Assembly: GCA_958436995.1 (NCBI GenBank)
Contig: CAUBMI010000019.1
Location: forward strand, 1 to 32,630
Source: an uncultured Collinsella sp.
Lineage (GTDB): Bacteria; Actinomycetota; Coriobacteriia; Coriobacteriales; Coriobacteriaceae
Direction of reading: 5' to 3'
DNA: 32,630 nucleotides
Made by a program: the position numbers and the translations under genes
In this document: one piece after another, positions 1-7,740 of the stretch
How the letters are laid out: every line of letters begins with the position of its first letter
Position numbering within the stretch: position 1 is the stretch's first letter
The notes under the pieces: generated by a model
Databases searched by the model: none
Seen by the model: only the letters and a program-made list of their open reading frames with translations
Told to the model about the DNA's origin: nothing

Positions 1-3
1 TAA

Positions 4-21
4 CGCCACGGCGATGCCGTG
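4..21 (-). terminator. Hairpin after the B12 box (possible expression platform)
   Basis: CACGGC (7-12) and GCCGTG (16-21) form a perfect 6-bp stem with a 3-nt loop, directly downstream of the B12 box on the minus strand. This is where a riboswitch expression platform would lie. No U-run is visible before the window ends, so transcription termination and RBS sequestration cannot be told apart. Confidence 0.35.
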
Positions 22-140
22 AGGAAAAGGCGAAGCAGTCTGGCTTGGGGCGCGAGGCGGTTCACCCGCGCGTCCTACACAGTAATGTCCCTTGCCCAGG
101 ATTCCCACCTGGTTCCCTCCGCAAGCCAGCGCGGGCTGTG
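18..140 (-). ncRNA. Cobalamin riboswitch (minus strand, aptamer)
   Basis: Read on the minus strand from about 135 toward 20, the segment matches the cobalamin aptamer consensus. A GGAGGGAACCAGGTGGGAAT block (complement of about 101-120) is followed by ACATTACTGTG (about 79-89), matching the family's GGGAA..GGTG..A.TCC and ACTGT signatures. A B12-box-like AAGCCAGACTGCTTCGCC lies at about 29-46. A GGCTT stretch near 121-130 can pair with the AAGCC of the box to close the aptamer. It would control a minus-strand gene to the left of the window, probably cobalt uptake, cobaltochelatase or another B12 gene (inference). It points away from the cbi/cob operon and so does not directly control it. Confidence 0.8.
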
Positions 141-199
141 TGGGCGCCGCGCCGGTCGTTTCCTTTTATTCGATTGTCATATGCTCGTTGCCGAAACTA

Positions 200-214
200 C
201 CACTATGATAGTGG
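200..214. promoter_or_regulatory. Operator-like palindrome in the divergent intergenic region
   Basis: CCACTAT (200-206), a central G (207) and ATAGTGG (208-214) form a perfect 7+7 inverted repeat. It lies in the only relatively A+T-rich patch (about 165-215) between the leftward riboswitch and the rightward cbi operon. The symmetry and position fit a dimeric repressor or activator site. No regulator gene is in the window, and I see no convincing -35/-10 pair beside it. The rest of 141-364 shows no gene and no plus-strand aptamer that I recognise. Confidence 0.35.
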
Positions 215-364
215 GCGTTTGTGGGCGTGTCAAAGCCAGGGCGGGCGGCACTGCGCCTCCTGCCTACGTATTTGCGCCGATTGCCGCTGCGGGCGCCGTG
301 TCTTGCCCGCTGCGCGAAGGGCGGCGTAAACGGTTGCGATGAGAAACGGGAAGGGAAGGCTCGG

Positions 365-1156
365 ATGATTCATATCGTTGGCGCAGGTTCGGGCGCCGCC
401 GACCTTATCACGCTGCGCGGGGCGCGTCTTCTACGCGCGGCCGACGTGGTCGTTTGGGCGGGGAGCCTTGTGAACCCCGAGCTGCTCGCCGAGTGCAAGG
501 AATCCTGCGTCGTCTACGACAGCGCGCACATGACCTTGGAGGAAGTGCTCGACGTGATGTGCGCGGCGGATGCGCGGGGCGAGGAAGTGGTGCGCCTGCA
601 CACGGGCGACCCGTGCCTGTACGGCGCCATCCAGGAGCAGATGGACGCGCTCGACGCGCGCGGCGTGGTCTACGAGGTGGTGCCCGGCGTGTCGAGCTTT
701 TGCGGTGCCGCGGCGGCGCTTCGCCAGGAATACACGCTGCCGGGAATCAGCCAGTCGGTCGTGATCACGCGGCTTTCCGGGCGCACCCCCATGCCCGCGG
801 GCGAGGGCATGCGCACCATGGCGGAAAGCGGCTCGACTATGGTCATCTTCCTGAGCTCGGGTATGCTCGCCGAGCTTTCCGCCGAGCTTTTGGCCGCGGG
901 CCGCAGCTCCGACGAGCCGGCGGCGCTCGTGTACAAGGCGACCTGGCCTGAGGAGCGCGTGGTGCGATGCACAGTGGGCACGCTCGCCGATGCGGGCGCG
1001 CGAGAGGGCATCGACCGCACGGCGCTCGTGGTGGTGGGCCGCGTGCTCGGAGCTCGCGGCGGGCTTGCGCACAACGGCGCGCAAGCGGAGTCGTACGAGC
1101 GCAGCAAGCTTTACGACCCTTCGTTTGCCACTGGGTATCGGAAGGCGAGCAGCTAG
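365..1156 (+). CDS. cbiF: Cobalt-precorrin-4 C11-methyltransferase
   Basis: SAM-dependent methyltransferase that methylates C-11 of cobalt-precorrin-4 in the oxygen-independent B12 pathway; cytoplasmic. The 263-residue protein has the tetrapyrrole-methylase pattern: an N-terminal glycine-rich loop (VGAGSGAADLITLRGARLL), the CbiF/CobM-typical VVWAGSLVNPELL, then HTGDPCLYGAIQEQMDAL and VPGVSSFCGAAAAL. The ATG at 365 was chosen because it is preceded by a purine-rich ribosome site (gggaagggaagg) and begins exactly where the family begins; an in-frame upstream extension to 221 is not family-like. It is the first gene of the operon, and cbiD starts one base after its stop. The last 30 or so residues are less conserved. 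Identification is confident. Confidence 0.95.
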   Translation: MIHIVGAGSGAADLITLRGARLLRAADVVVWAGSLVNPELLAECKESCVVYDSAHMTLEEVLDVMCAADARGEEVVRLHTGDPCLYGAIQEQMDALDARGVVYEVVPGVSSFCGAAAALRQEYTLPGISQSVVITRLSGRTPMPAGEGMRTMAESGSTMVIFLSSGMLAELSAELLAAGRSSDEPAALVYKATWPEERVVRCTVGTLADAGAREGIDRTALVVVGRVLGARGGLAHNGAQAESYERSKLYDPSFATGYRKASS

Positions 1157-1157
1157 C

Positions 1158-2342
1158 GTGGCCTTCGATCATTACATATATACCGGGACGACCCGCCTGC
1201 GCTGCGGCTACACCACGGGGAGCTGTGCCGCGCTCGCGGCGAAGGCGGCCTGCGAGATGCTCTTGTCACGAAAGCCCGTCGGCCGCGTGTCGATCGTCAC
1301 CCCCGGCGGGCTGCCCGTCGAGGCGAACGTGGTCGACGTATGTATCGGCGAGGGGTGCGCCCAGTGCGCCGTGCGAAAGGACGCAGGCGACGATGCCGAT
1401 GTGACCGACGGCGTGCTCGTGTACGCGCGCGTGGAACATGCGGGGTCGGGCACGGGTGCTGCGGGCAGCAAGGGCGTGCCCGCGCGCGAATCGGAAGTTT
1501 CCGTCGATGGCGGCGTGGGCGTGGGGCGCGTGACGTTGCCCGGGCTCGAGCAGCCGGTGGGGGCGGCCGCCATCAACGCGACGCCGCGCGCGATGATCAC
1601 TTCGGCGGTGCGCGAGGTGTGCGCCGCGCACGGCTTTTCTGGAAATATCGCTGTGACGATTTCGGTACCCGAGGGTGTTGCCCTTGCCGAAAAGACCTTC
1701 AACCCGCACCTGGGGATAGAGGACGGCATTTCCATCCTGGGCACGACGGGCATCGTCGAGCCGCGCAGCCTTGCTGCCTTGCGCGACAGCATCGAGCTCG
1801 AGATCCGGCAGCATGCGGCTATGGGGCGGCGCGGAGTCGTGCTCACGCCCGGCAACTACGGCGCGCAGTTCATCTCGGGGCATTTCCACCTAAACGGTGC
1901 GCCGGTGGTCTTCATCTCCAACTTCGTGGGCGATGCGATTGATTGCTGCGTTCGCGAGGGATTTATCAATGTCCTTCTTGTGGGACACATCGGCAAGCTG
2001 GTGAAGGTCGCGGGCGGCATCATGGACACCCATTCGCGTACCGCCGACTGCCGCGCGGAGATTCTGGCCGCTCACGCGGCCTTGGCCGGCGCGGGCACGA
2101 AGACCGTGCGCGATATCATGTCGTCGGTCACGACCACGGCGGCGCTCGAGGTAATCGAGGCCGCCGGTGTGGGGGACGCTGCGTGCGCCTCGCTCGCTGT
2201 GGCAATCGAGGACAGGTTGCGCCGCCGCGCGGCGGGCGGATGCGACATCGCCGCGGTCGTGTTCGACGCCGAGCGCCGCGAGCTTTTCCGCACGTCGGGC
2301 GCCGATGCAGTTATCGGGGAATTGGGGGCGACGTATGAGTAA
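1158..2342 (+). CDS. cbiD: Cobalt-precorrin-5B C1-methyltransferase
   Basis: Methylates C-1 of cobalt-precorrin-5B, a step specific to the anaerobic (early cobalt insertion) B12 route. The 394-residue protein opens with the CbiD hallmark RCGYTTGSCAALAAKAA, followed by VRKDAGDDADVTDGVLVYA, a DGGVGVGRVTLPGLEQPVGA stretch and VVLTPGNYG, all in family order. I place the start at the GTG at 1158, because an in-frame start further upstream would add about 56 residues of unrelated sequence lying inside cbiF. Only one base separates it from the cbiF stop, which implies translational coupling. Its end overlaps the cbiL start by 8 nt. There is a small Gly/Ala-rich insertion near residues 95-110. The presence of CbiD, with no CobG- or CobF-like gene, marks the pathway as oxygen-independent. 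Confidence 0.95.
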   Translation: MAFDHYIYTGTTRLRCGYTTGSCAALAAKAACEMLLSRKPVGRVSIVTPGGLPVEANVVDVCIGEGCAQCAVRKDAGDDADVTDGVLVYARVEHAGSGTGAAGSKGVPARESEVSVDGGVGVGRVTLPGLEQPVGAAAINATPRAMITSAVREVCAAHGFSGNIAVTISVPEGVALAEKTFNPHLGIEDGISILGTTGIVEPRSLAALRDSIELEIRQHAAMGRRGVVLTPGNYGAQFISGHFHLNGAPVVFISNFVGDAIDCCVREGFINVLLVGHIGKLVKVAGGIMDTHSRTADCRAEILAAHAALAGAGTKTVRDIMSSVTTTAALEVIEAAGVGDAACASLAVAIEDRLRRRAAGGCDIAAVVFDAERRELFRTSGADAVIGELGATYE

Positions 2343-3024
2343 AGGCGTGCTGTACGGGGTGGGCACGGGGCCTGGCGACCCCGAGCTGCTCACGATCAAG
2401 GCCGTCCGCACAATCGAATCGTGTCCGGTCATCGCCGCACCGCAGACGGCGGACGGAGCCATGGTCGCGCTCGACATCGTGCGCGGCGCCGTCGACCTTA
2501 CAGGCAAGACGGTGATCCCCGTGCGATTCTCGATGACGCGCGACGCCGAGCGCCGCGCGGCCGAGCATGCCTCGCTTGTTCGCGAGCTTGTCGCGCACCT
2601 GGATGCGGTCCGCGATGTCGCGCTGCTGAACCTGGGGGACCCGAGCATCTACGCCACCTTCCAGCGCATAGCGCCCGACGTGCGCGCCCGCGGGTTCGAG
2701 GCGCGCACTATTCCCGGCGTGCCGAGCTTCTGCGCGGTCGCCGCGGCGCTCGAGCGCGACCTCACGCCCGAGATGTCGTCGCCTCTGCACATCGTGCCCG
2801 GCGGCTACGACGACGTGCGCCGCGCAATCGGCTGGCCGGGGACGAAGGTGGTCATGAAGGCGCGCCGCTCGCTTGCGGATACGAAGCGCATCCTTCGCGA
2901 GGAGGGCGCCTTCGACGGTGCCGAGCTCGTAGAGGACTGTGGGCTTCCGGGCGAGTGCGTGTATCGCTCGCTCGACGATGTTCCCGATCGGGGCAGCTAC
3001 TTCTCGACGATGGTGGTGCGCTAG
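2335..3024 (+). CDS. cbiL: Cobalt-precorrin-2 C20-methyltransferase
   Basis: SAM-dependent methylation of C-20 of (cobalt-)precorrin-2, the first committed ring methylation of the corrin branch. The 229-residue protein carries the tetrapyrrole-methylase N-terminal loop GVGTGPGDPELLTIKAVRTI, LNLGDPSIYATFQRI in the middle and IPGVPSFCAVAAALERDL, which together are typical of CbiL/CobI. The ATG at 2335 lies inside the last codons of cbiD (8-nt overlap), a usual coupled arrangement. The stop at 3022-3024 directly abuts the ATG of cbiG. Length agrees with the family (about 230). Nothing appears truncated. Confidence 0.95.
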   Translation: MSKGVLYGVGTGPGDPELLTIKAVRTIESCPVIAAPQTADGAMVALDIVRGAVDLTGKTVIPVRFSMTRDAERRAAEHASLVRELVAHLDAVRDVALLNLGDPSIYATFQRIAPDVRARGFEARTIPGVPSFCAVAAALERDLTPEMSSPLHIVPGGYDDVRRAIGWPGTKVVMKARRSLADTKRILREEGAFDGAELVEDCGLPGECVYRSLDDVPDRGSYFSTMVVR

Positions 3025-4158
3025 ATGAGGGTTTCCTGCATAGCGTTCACTGAGAGGGGGTATGCGTTGGCGGAGCGCACCGCACGCGCGCTTTCCGATT
3101 GCGCGCAGGCAGGTGAAGATGACCCTGGCTGGGACGTTTCCGTTTCGCGCGGGTTCGGCGAGGGGAAGGCCGACCTGCGCGCATGGACGGCGCTCGCGTG
3201 GGAAGCGTCGGACGCGCTTCTGTTCGTGGGCGCGGCGGGCATCGCCGTGCGGGCGATCGCGCCGCATGTCGCCTCGAAGGCAAACGATTCCGCGGTTGTG
3301 GTGATCGACGAGGCGGGGCGCTTTGCCGTCTCGCTTTTGTCGGGGCATTTGGGCGGTGCGAACGAGCTTGCGCAAACTGTGGCACGCGCGGCAGGGGCCA
3401 TTCCCGTCATCACCACGGCGACCGACGTCCGCGGCGTGTGGGCGGTGGATACGTGGGCGCGCTGTGCGGGGCTCGCCGTTTCGAATCCCGAGGCTATCAA
3501 GCGAGTGTCGGCGCGGCTGCTTTCGGGCGGGCGCGTGGCGCTCTATTCCGACATGCCGATTTCGGGACAGCCGCCTGAGGGGGTTGGCATTGCGTCCGAC
3601 CGCGCTCGGGCCGATATCGTCGTGTCGCCGTTCGCTGGCGCGAATGCGGGTGCGTCCGTTCGCGCGGCGGAGACAACGGGCGAGGTCGTACCTGCCGGTG
3701 TGACGGGGAAGCCGGCGGGCGTGCGGGCGCAGGCGCCTGCGCCCGAGCCGCTTCACCTTGTCGTGCCCTGCATCGTTGCGGGCATAGGGTGCCGTCGCGG
3801 TGCGTGCGCCGAAGCGATCGGGAAGGCGTTTTTTCTCGCGTGCGGACAGGCGGGCATCTCGCCTTCGGCCGTGTGCGAAGCGGCGACGATCGACGTGAAG
3901 GCGCACGAGGAGGGTCTGCTCGCCTTCTGCCGCGCGCGCAATATCCCGCTTGCGTCGTATTCCGCAGAGGAGTTGTCGCAGGTCGAAGGTAGCGTTTCGC
4001 CATCTGATTTCGTGCGCGCGACGGTGGGGGTCGACAATGTGTGCGAGCGCGCGGCGCTCGCGGGCGGGGGCAAACTTATCTTCCCGAAGCTCGCTCACGG
4101 CGGCGTGACCGTCGCGTTTTCCAAGGTAACTATCGAACTTTCGTTTAAGGAGCGGTGA
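3025..4158 (+). CDS. cbiG: Cobalt-precorrin-5A hydrolase
   Basis: Opens the delta-lactone of cobalt-precorrin-5A and releases the C-20 fragment as acetaldehyde, the ring-contraction step of the anaerobic pathway. The 377 residues show the three-part CbiG layout. The N-terminal domain has LLFVGAAGIAVRAIAPHV and VSLLSGHLGGANELA, followed by a middle domain with TTATDVRGVWAVDTWA. A low-complexity Ala/Gly/Pro-rich linker runs at about residues 205-245. The C-terminal domain starts at VAGIGCRRGACAEAI. The start codon abuts the cbiL stop, and the stop overlaps the cbiH ATG by one base (TGATG). The linker is longer than I would expect for the family and is the only odd point. Confidence 0.93.
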   Translation: MRVSCIAFTERGYALAERTARALSDCAQAGEDDPGWDVSVSRGFGEGKADLRAWTALAWEASDALLFVGAAGIAVRAIAPHVASKANDSAVVVIDEAGRFAVSLLSGHLGGANELAQTVARAAGAIPVITTATDVRGVWAVDTWARCAGLAVSNPEAIKRVSARLLSGGRVALYSDMPISGQPPEGVGIASDRARADIVVSPFAGANAGASVRAAETTGEVVPAGVTGKPAGVRAQAPAPEPLHLVVPCIVAGIGCRRGACAEAIGKAFFLACGQAGISPSAVCEAATIDVKAHEEGLLAFCRARNIPLASYSAEELSQVEGSVSPSDFVRATVGVDNVCERAALAGGGKLIFPKLAHGGVTVAFSKVTIELSFKER

Positions 4159-4901
4159 TGGGAAAGCTCTTCGTGGTGGGGATCGGCCCGGGCGGCCCCG
4201 ACGGCATGACGATTGCGGCTCGGCGCGCGCTCGAGGCGGCCGACATCGTTGTGGGGTATACGAAATACGTGGAGCTCGCGCTCGCCGCCGTGCCCGACGC
4301 GGCGCATCTCGCGACGCCGATGATGCACGAGGTCGAACGGTGCCGCCTGGCGCTTTCGCGCGCGCAGTGCGGAGAAGCCGTGGCGCTTGTGTGCAGCGGT
4401 GACGCGGGCGTGTACGGCATGGCGAGCCCCGTGCTGGAGCTTGCTGAGGACTACCCCGATGTAGACGTGGAAGTTATCGCCGGGGCCACCGCGGCTCAGA
4501 GCGGGTCGGCGGTGCTCGGCGCCCCGCTTGCCCACGACTTCGCGGTCGTGTCGCTCTCCGACCTGCTCACGCCGTGGGAGGTCATCGAGCGCAGGCTCGC
4601 CGCCGTGGCGAGCGCCGACTTCTGCATCTGTTTGTACAACCCGCGCAGCAGAAAGCGCGCCGATAGGCTCTCGCGCGCGGCGAAGATTATGCTCGAATGG
4701 AAGGCCCCCGACACGCTCTGCGGCTGGGTACGCAGCATCGGGCGCGAGGGGCAGCAGTCGGGCATGTGCAGGCTCTCCGAGCTGGGGGAGTTCGACGCCG
4801 ACATGTTCACCACCGTGTTCGTCGGCAACGCGGACACGAAGCGCGTAGGCGGCCGTATGGTCACGCCGCGCGGGTATCGGGAGATTCCATGCGAAAGGTA
4901 A
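4158..4901 (+). CDS. cbiH: Cobalt-precorrin-3 C17-methyltransferase
   Basis: Methylates C-17 and promotes ring contraction to the lactone intermediate that CbiG then opens. The 247-residue protein has the motifs GIGPGGPDGMTIAARRALE, VVGYTKY, VCSGDAGVYGMASPVLE and LYNPRSRKRADRLSRA, all typical of CbiH/CobJ. A GTG lies one codon earlier at 4155. I prefer the ATG at 4158 because the AAGGAG ribosome site at about 4147-4152 is spaced correctly and the ATG overlaps the cbiG stop as TGATG. The 3' end overlaps the cbiET start by 13 nt. The simple short form is present, with no ferredoxin-like extension. Confidence 0.95.
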   Translation: MGKLFVVGIGPGGPDGMTIAARRALEAADIVVGYTKYVELALAAVPDAAHLATPMMHEVERCRLALSRAQCGEAVALVCSGDAGVYGMASPVLELAEDYPDVDVEVIAGATAAQSGSAVLGAPLAHDFAVVSLSDLLTPWEVIERRLAAVASADFCICLYNPRSRKRADRLSRAAKIMLEWKAPDTLCGWVRSIGREGQQSGMCRLSELGEFDADMFTTVFVGNADTKRVGGRMVTPRGYREIPCER

Positions 4902-6361
4902 CGATCATCGGGGCGGGGCCCGGAAACCCCGACTTGCTCTCGCGCGCGGCGCTCGACGCGATCGACATCGCCGACGTGGTCATCGGCGCTCATCGCGCGC
5001 TTGTCAGCATCGACGTGCCGCCCGATGTGGTGAGATGCGAGCTCGTGAAGACGGCGGACATCGTCGCCGCGCTCACCGATGCGGCGTCGTGGCAGCGCGC
5101 CGTGGTCGTGATGACGGGCGATGTGGGGCTGTTCAGCGGCGCGCGCCGCCTGGTGGAGGCGCTCTCCGGCGACGCGCAGGTGGACGTGCGCGTCATTCCC
5201 GGCATAAGCTCAGCGTCGTATTTCGCCGCGCGCCTCGCGCGTCCATGGCAGGATTGGCGCTTCGCGAGCGCTCACGGCGTGGCGTGCGACATCGTGGCCG
5301 AGGCCGAGCGCGCAGGTGAGCTCTTCCTCGCCACGTCGGGCGGGGAAGACCCCTCGCGGCTTTCGGGCGAGCTTGTGCAGGCGGGCTTCGGGGACGCGCG
5401 CGTGACGGTGGCCGAGCGCCTGTCGTACCCCGACGAGCGCATCACCTGCGCGACCGCAAGTGAAATCGCAGGTCAGACGTTCGACGACTTGAACGTGATG
5501 CTTATCGAGTTCGCAGGCTGCGCCGGTTCGCCTGCGGGCTCTAGCGCTGCCTCCGAGGCGCCGGCCGGCGCGTCTGCGCCCGCGGCGGCTTCTTTCGCGG
5601 CGGACTCTGCGGGCGCATCCCGCGCCGCGAGCTCCCGCTGGCCGTACGCTTCCTCGGGCATTCCCGACGAGCTCTTCATCCGCGGCGACGTTCCCATGAC
5701 CAAGCAGGAGGTGCGCGCCGTCGCGCTCGCGAAGCTGCGCCTTACCGCGACCGACACCGTGTGGGATGTCGGCGCCGGCACGGGGAGCGTTTCGATCGAG
5801 GCGGCGCTCGTCGCGCGAGCGGGGTCGGTATGGGCGGTCGAGCGCAACGCGGCCGGCGTGCGGCTCATCCGAGAGAACGCGGATGCATTCGGGTGCGGCA
5901 ACGTGCATGCGGTCCCCGGTGTCGCCCCCGAAGCGCTCGCGAAACTGCCCGTCCCCGACGCCGTGTTCGTCGGCGGGAGCGCGGGCGAGCTTCCCTCCAT
6001 CGTGGAGGCGGCGCTCGAGAAGAACTTGCAGGTTCGCCTGTGCGTGCCATGCGTCACCGTTGAGACGCTCACCGAGGCGTGCGCGCTCCTCTCGGGTTCG
6101 CGCTTTAAGGGGTTCGAGGCCTGCCAGGTGTCGGCCGCCCGTGCCGAGGCTGTAGGCTCGCACCATCTTATGAAGGCACAAAACCCCGTGTTCCTCGTCA
6201 GCGCGCGTGGTGCGGGCGCGGATGCCGAGGAGCTTGCCGATGTCGGGGCGCTTGTTGAGTCGCCTGTCGGGGAGGACCCCTCTACCGAGGGGAAACCATC
6301 CGTTGAGGTGGTCTCGCTTGCTAACTGCAACGCCGCAGGTGGGGAAGGCGGTGCCCGGTGA
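4889..6361 (+). CDS. cbiET: Fused CbiE/CbiT: C5,15-methyltransferase with C12-decarboxylase
   Basis: One 490-residue protein joins the C-5 methyltransferase CbiE to the C-15 methyltransferase/C-12 decarboxylase CbiT, the same pairing as in CobL. Residues 1 to about 205 are CbiE: IIGAGPGNPDLLSRAALDAI, VMTGDVGLFSGA, VIPGISSASYFAARL. Residues of about 210-250 are an Ala/Ser-rich linker. From about 255 the CbiT part follows: GIPDELFIRGDVPMTKQEVR, then the SAM loop WDVGAGTGSVSIEAAL and AVFVGGSAGELP. After the CbiT fold ends, about 50 further residues form an acidic, Gly/Ala-rich tail with no family counterpart that I know of. The ATG at 4889 lies within cbiH. The TGA overlaps the GTG start of cbiA. 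Confidence 0.92.
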   Translation: MRKVTIIGAGPGNPDLLSRAALDAIDIADVVIGAHRALVSIDVPPDVVRCELVKTADIVAALTDAASWQRAVVVMTGDVGLFSGARRLVEALSGDAQVDVRVIPGISSASYFAARLARPWQDWRFASAHGVACDIVAEAERAGELFLATSGGEDPSRLSGELVQAGFGDARVTVAERLSYPDERITCATASEIAGQTFDDLNVMLIEFAGCAGSPAGSSAASEAPAGASAPAAASFAADSAGASRAASSRWPYASSGIPDELFIRGDVPMTKQEVRAVALAKLRLTATDTVWDVGAGTGSVSIEAALVARAGSVWAVERNAAGVRLIRENADAFGCGNVHAVPGVAPEALAKLPVPDAVFVGGSAGELPSIVEAALEKNLQVRLCVPCVTVETLTEACALLSGSRFKGFEACQVSAARAEAVGSHHLMKAQNPVFLVSARGAGADAEELADVGALVESPVGEDPSTEGKPSVEVVSLANCNAAGGEGGAR

Positions 6362-7740
6362 GCACGTCCATCCCGCGCTTCATGGTCGCTGCGCCCTCGA
6401 GCGGGAGCGGCAAGACGGTCGTCACGTGCGCGCTCCTGCGCGCGCTCGCGCGTCGCGGCCTTGCATGCGCGGCCTTCAAATGCGGCCCCGACTACATTGA
6501 CCCGCTCTTTCACCGCCGCGTCGTGGGTGCGCGCTCGGGCAACTTAGACGGCTTCTTCGCTGACGCCCCGACGCTGCGCGCCCTGCTCGCACGCGGCGCC
6601 GCGGGCGCAGATGTCGCGGTGCTCGAGGGGGTCATGGGCTTCTACGACGGCATGGCGCCCGGCGTGGCCGACGCGAGTAGCTACCAGGTTGCGCGCGACA
6701 CGGAAACGCCGGTCGTTTTAGTGGTGAACGGGCGCGGGGCGTCTTTATCGCTCGCCGCCGTAATCCATGGCATCGCCGAGTTCCTGCCTTGTGCGAACGT
6801 GCGCGGCGTCGTGCTGAACAAGACGAGCGCCGCTGCCTGCGCCTACGCGGCGCCTGCGATCGAGAAGCACACGGGCGTCACAGTTTTGGGGAATATCCCC
6901 GCCGACGAGGCGTTCTCGCTCGAAAGCCGGCATCTGGGGCTTGTGACCGCCGACGAGGTCGAGCAGCTCTCCGCGCGCATCGACAAGATGGCCGAGCTGG
7001 TGGAAAAGAGCGTCGACGTCGATCGCTTGCTCGAAATAGCGGCGACGGCACCCGATATCCGCGAGGAACCTTACTGGTTGGAGCTGATCGCGGGAGCGCG
7101 GCCCATCGTCGCCGTCGCACGTGACGAGGCGTTCTCGTTCTACTACGAGGAGAACCTGCGCGCGCTCGAGGACCTTGGTTGCGAGCTGGCCTTTTTCAGC
7201 CCCCTGTGTGATAGCGAGTTGCCCCGGGGGACAAGCGCCCTCTATCTGGGGGGCGGCTACCCGGAGCTCCATGCGCGGCAGCTCTCCGAGAACGCGCCGA
7301 TGCGCGAAGCGGTGCGGCGCGCGGTGGAATCCGGCATGCCGACGGTCGCCGAATGCGGTGGGTTTCTGTACCTGCAGCGCGAAATCGCCGATAGCGAGGG
7401 GCGGCGCTGGCCTGTTGCGGGCGCCCTTGAGGGCGCAAGCGAGAACGGGGGAAGGCTGTCCCATTTCGGGTACGTGGAGCTCACTTCCCAACGCGACGGG
7501 CTCTACGGGCCGCGCGGCACACGCATCCGCGCGCACGAATTCCATTACTGGCAGTCCACCTGCCCGGGCGGCGACTTCTGGGCGCAGAAGCCCCGGCGCG
7601 ACAAGGGCTGGCCGTGCATGACGGCCACCCCGTCCCTGGTGGCGGGCTTTCCGCATGTGTACTATCCCGCGAACCCCGACGTTGCGCGCGCGTTCGCATC
7701 TGCCGCAGCGTCGTTCGCAGAGAGGAGACGGCATGGCTGA
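6358..7740 (+). CDS. cbiA: Cobyrinic acid a,c-diamide synthase
   Basis: ATP- and glutamine-dependent amidation of the a and c side chains of cobyrinate. The 460 residues comprise an N-terminal dethiobiotin-synthetase-like ATPase domain with the P-loop APSSGSGKTVV (about residues 10-20), FKCGPDYIDPLFH and VLEGVMGFYDG. A C-terminal class I glutamine amidotransferase domain follows, with the nucleophile in VAECGGFLYL (Cys about 333) and the late HEFHYW stretch. The GTG start at 6358 overlaps the cbiET stop (GTGA) and sits where the family begins. The last residues overlap the start of cobT by 8 nt. Length is normal for CbiA. Confidence 0.95.
   Translation: MSTSIPRFMVAAPSSGSGKTVVTCALLRALARRGLACAAFKCGPDYIDPLFHRRVVGARSGNLDGFFADAPTLRALLARGAAGADVAVLEGVMGFYDGMAPGVADASSYQVARDTETPVVLVVNGRGASLSLAAVIHGIAEFLPCANVRGVVLNKTSAAACAYAAPAIEKHTGVTVLGNIPADEAFSLESRHLGLVTADEVEQLSARIDKMAELVEKSVDVDRLLEIAATAPDIREEPYWLELIAGARPIVAVARDEAFSFYYEENLRALEDLGCELAFFSPLCDSELPRGTSALYLGGGYPELHARQLSENAPMREAVRRAVESGMPTVAECGGFLYLQREIADSEGRRWPVAGALEGASENGGRLSHFGYVELTSQRDGLYGPRGTRIRAHEFHYWQSTCPGGDFWAQKPRRDKGWPCMTATPSLVAGFPHVYYPANPDVARAFASAAASFAERRRHG

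Noticed and set aside
215..364. Plus-strand cobalamin riboswitch before cbiF
   Set aside because: AAAGCCAGG and GGCACTG strings occur, but the GGGAA..GGTG core and an ordered B12 box are missing.
2311..4098. Long open frame on the minus strand opposite cbiL/cbiG
   Set aside because: It is Arg/His-rich with no family features and lies opposite two clearly identified genes; open antisense frames are expected at this G+C content.
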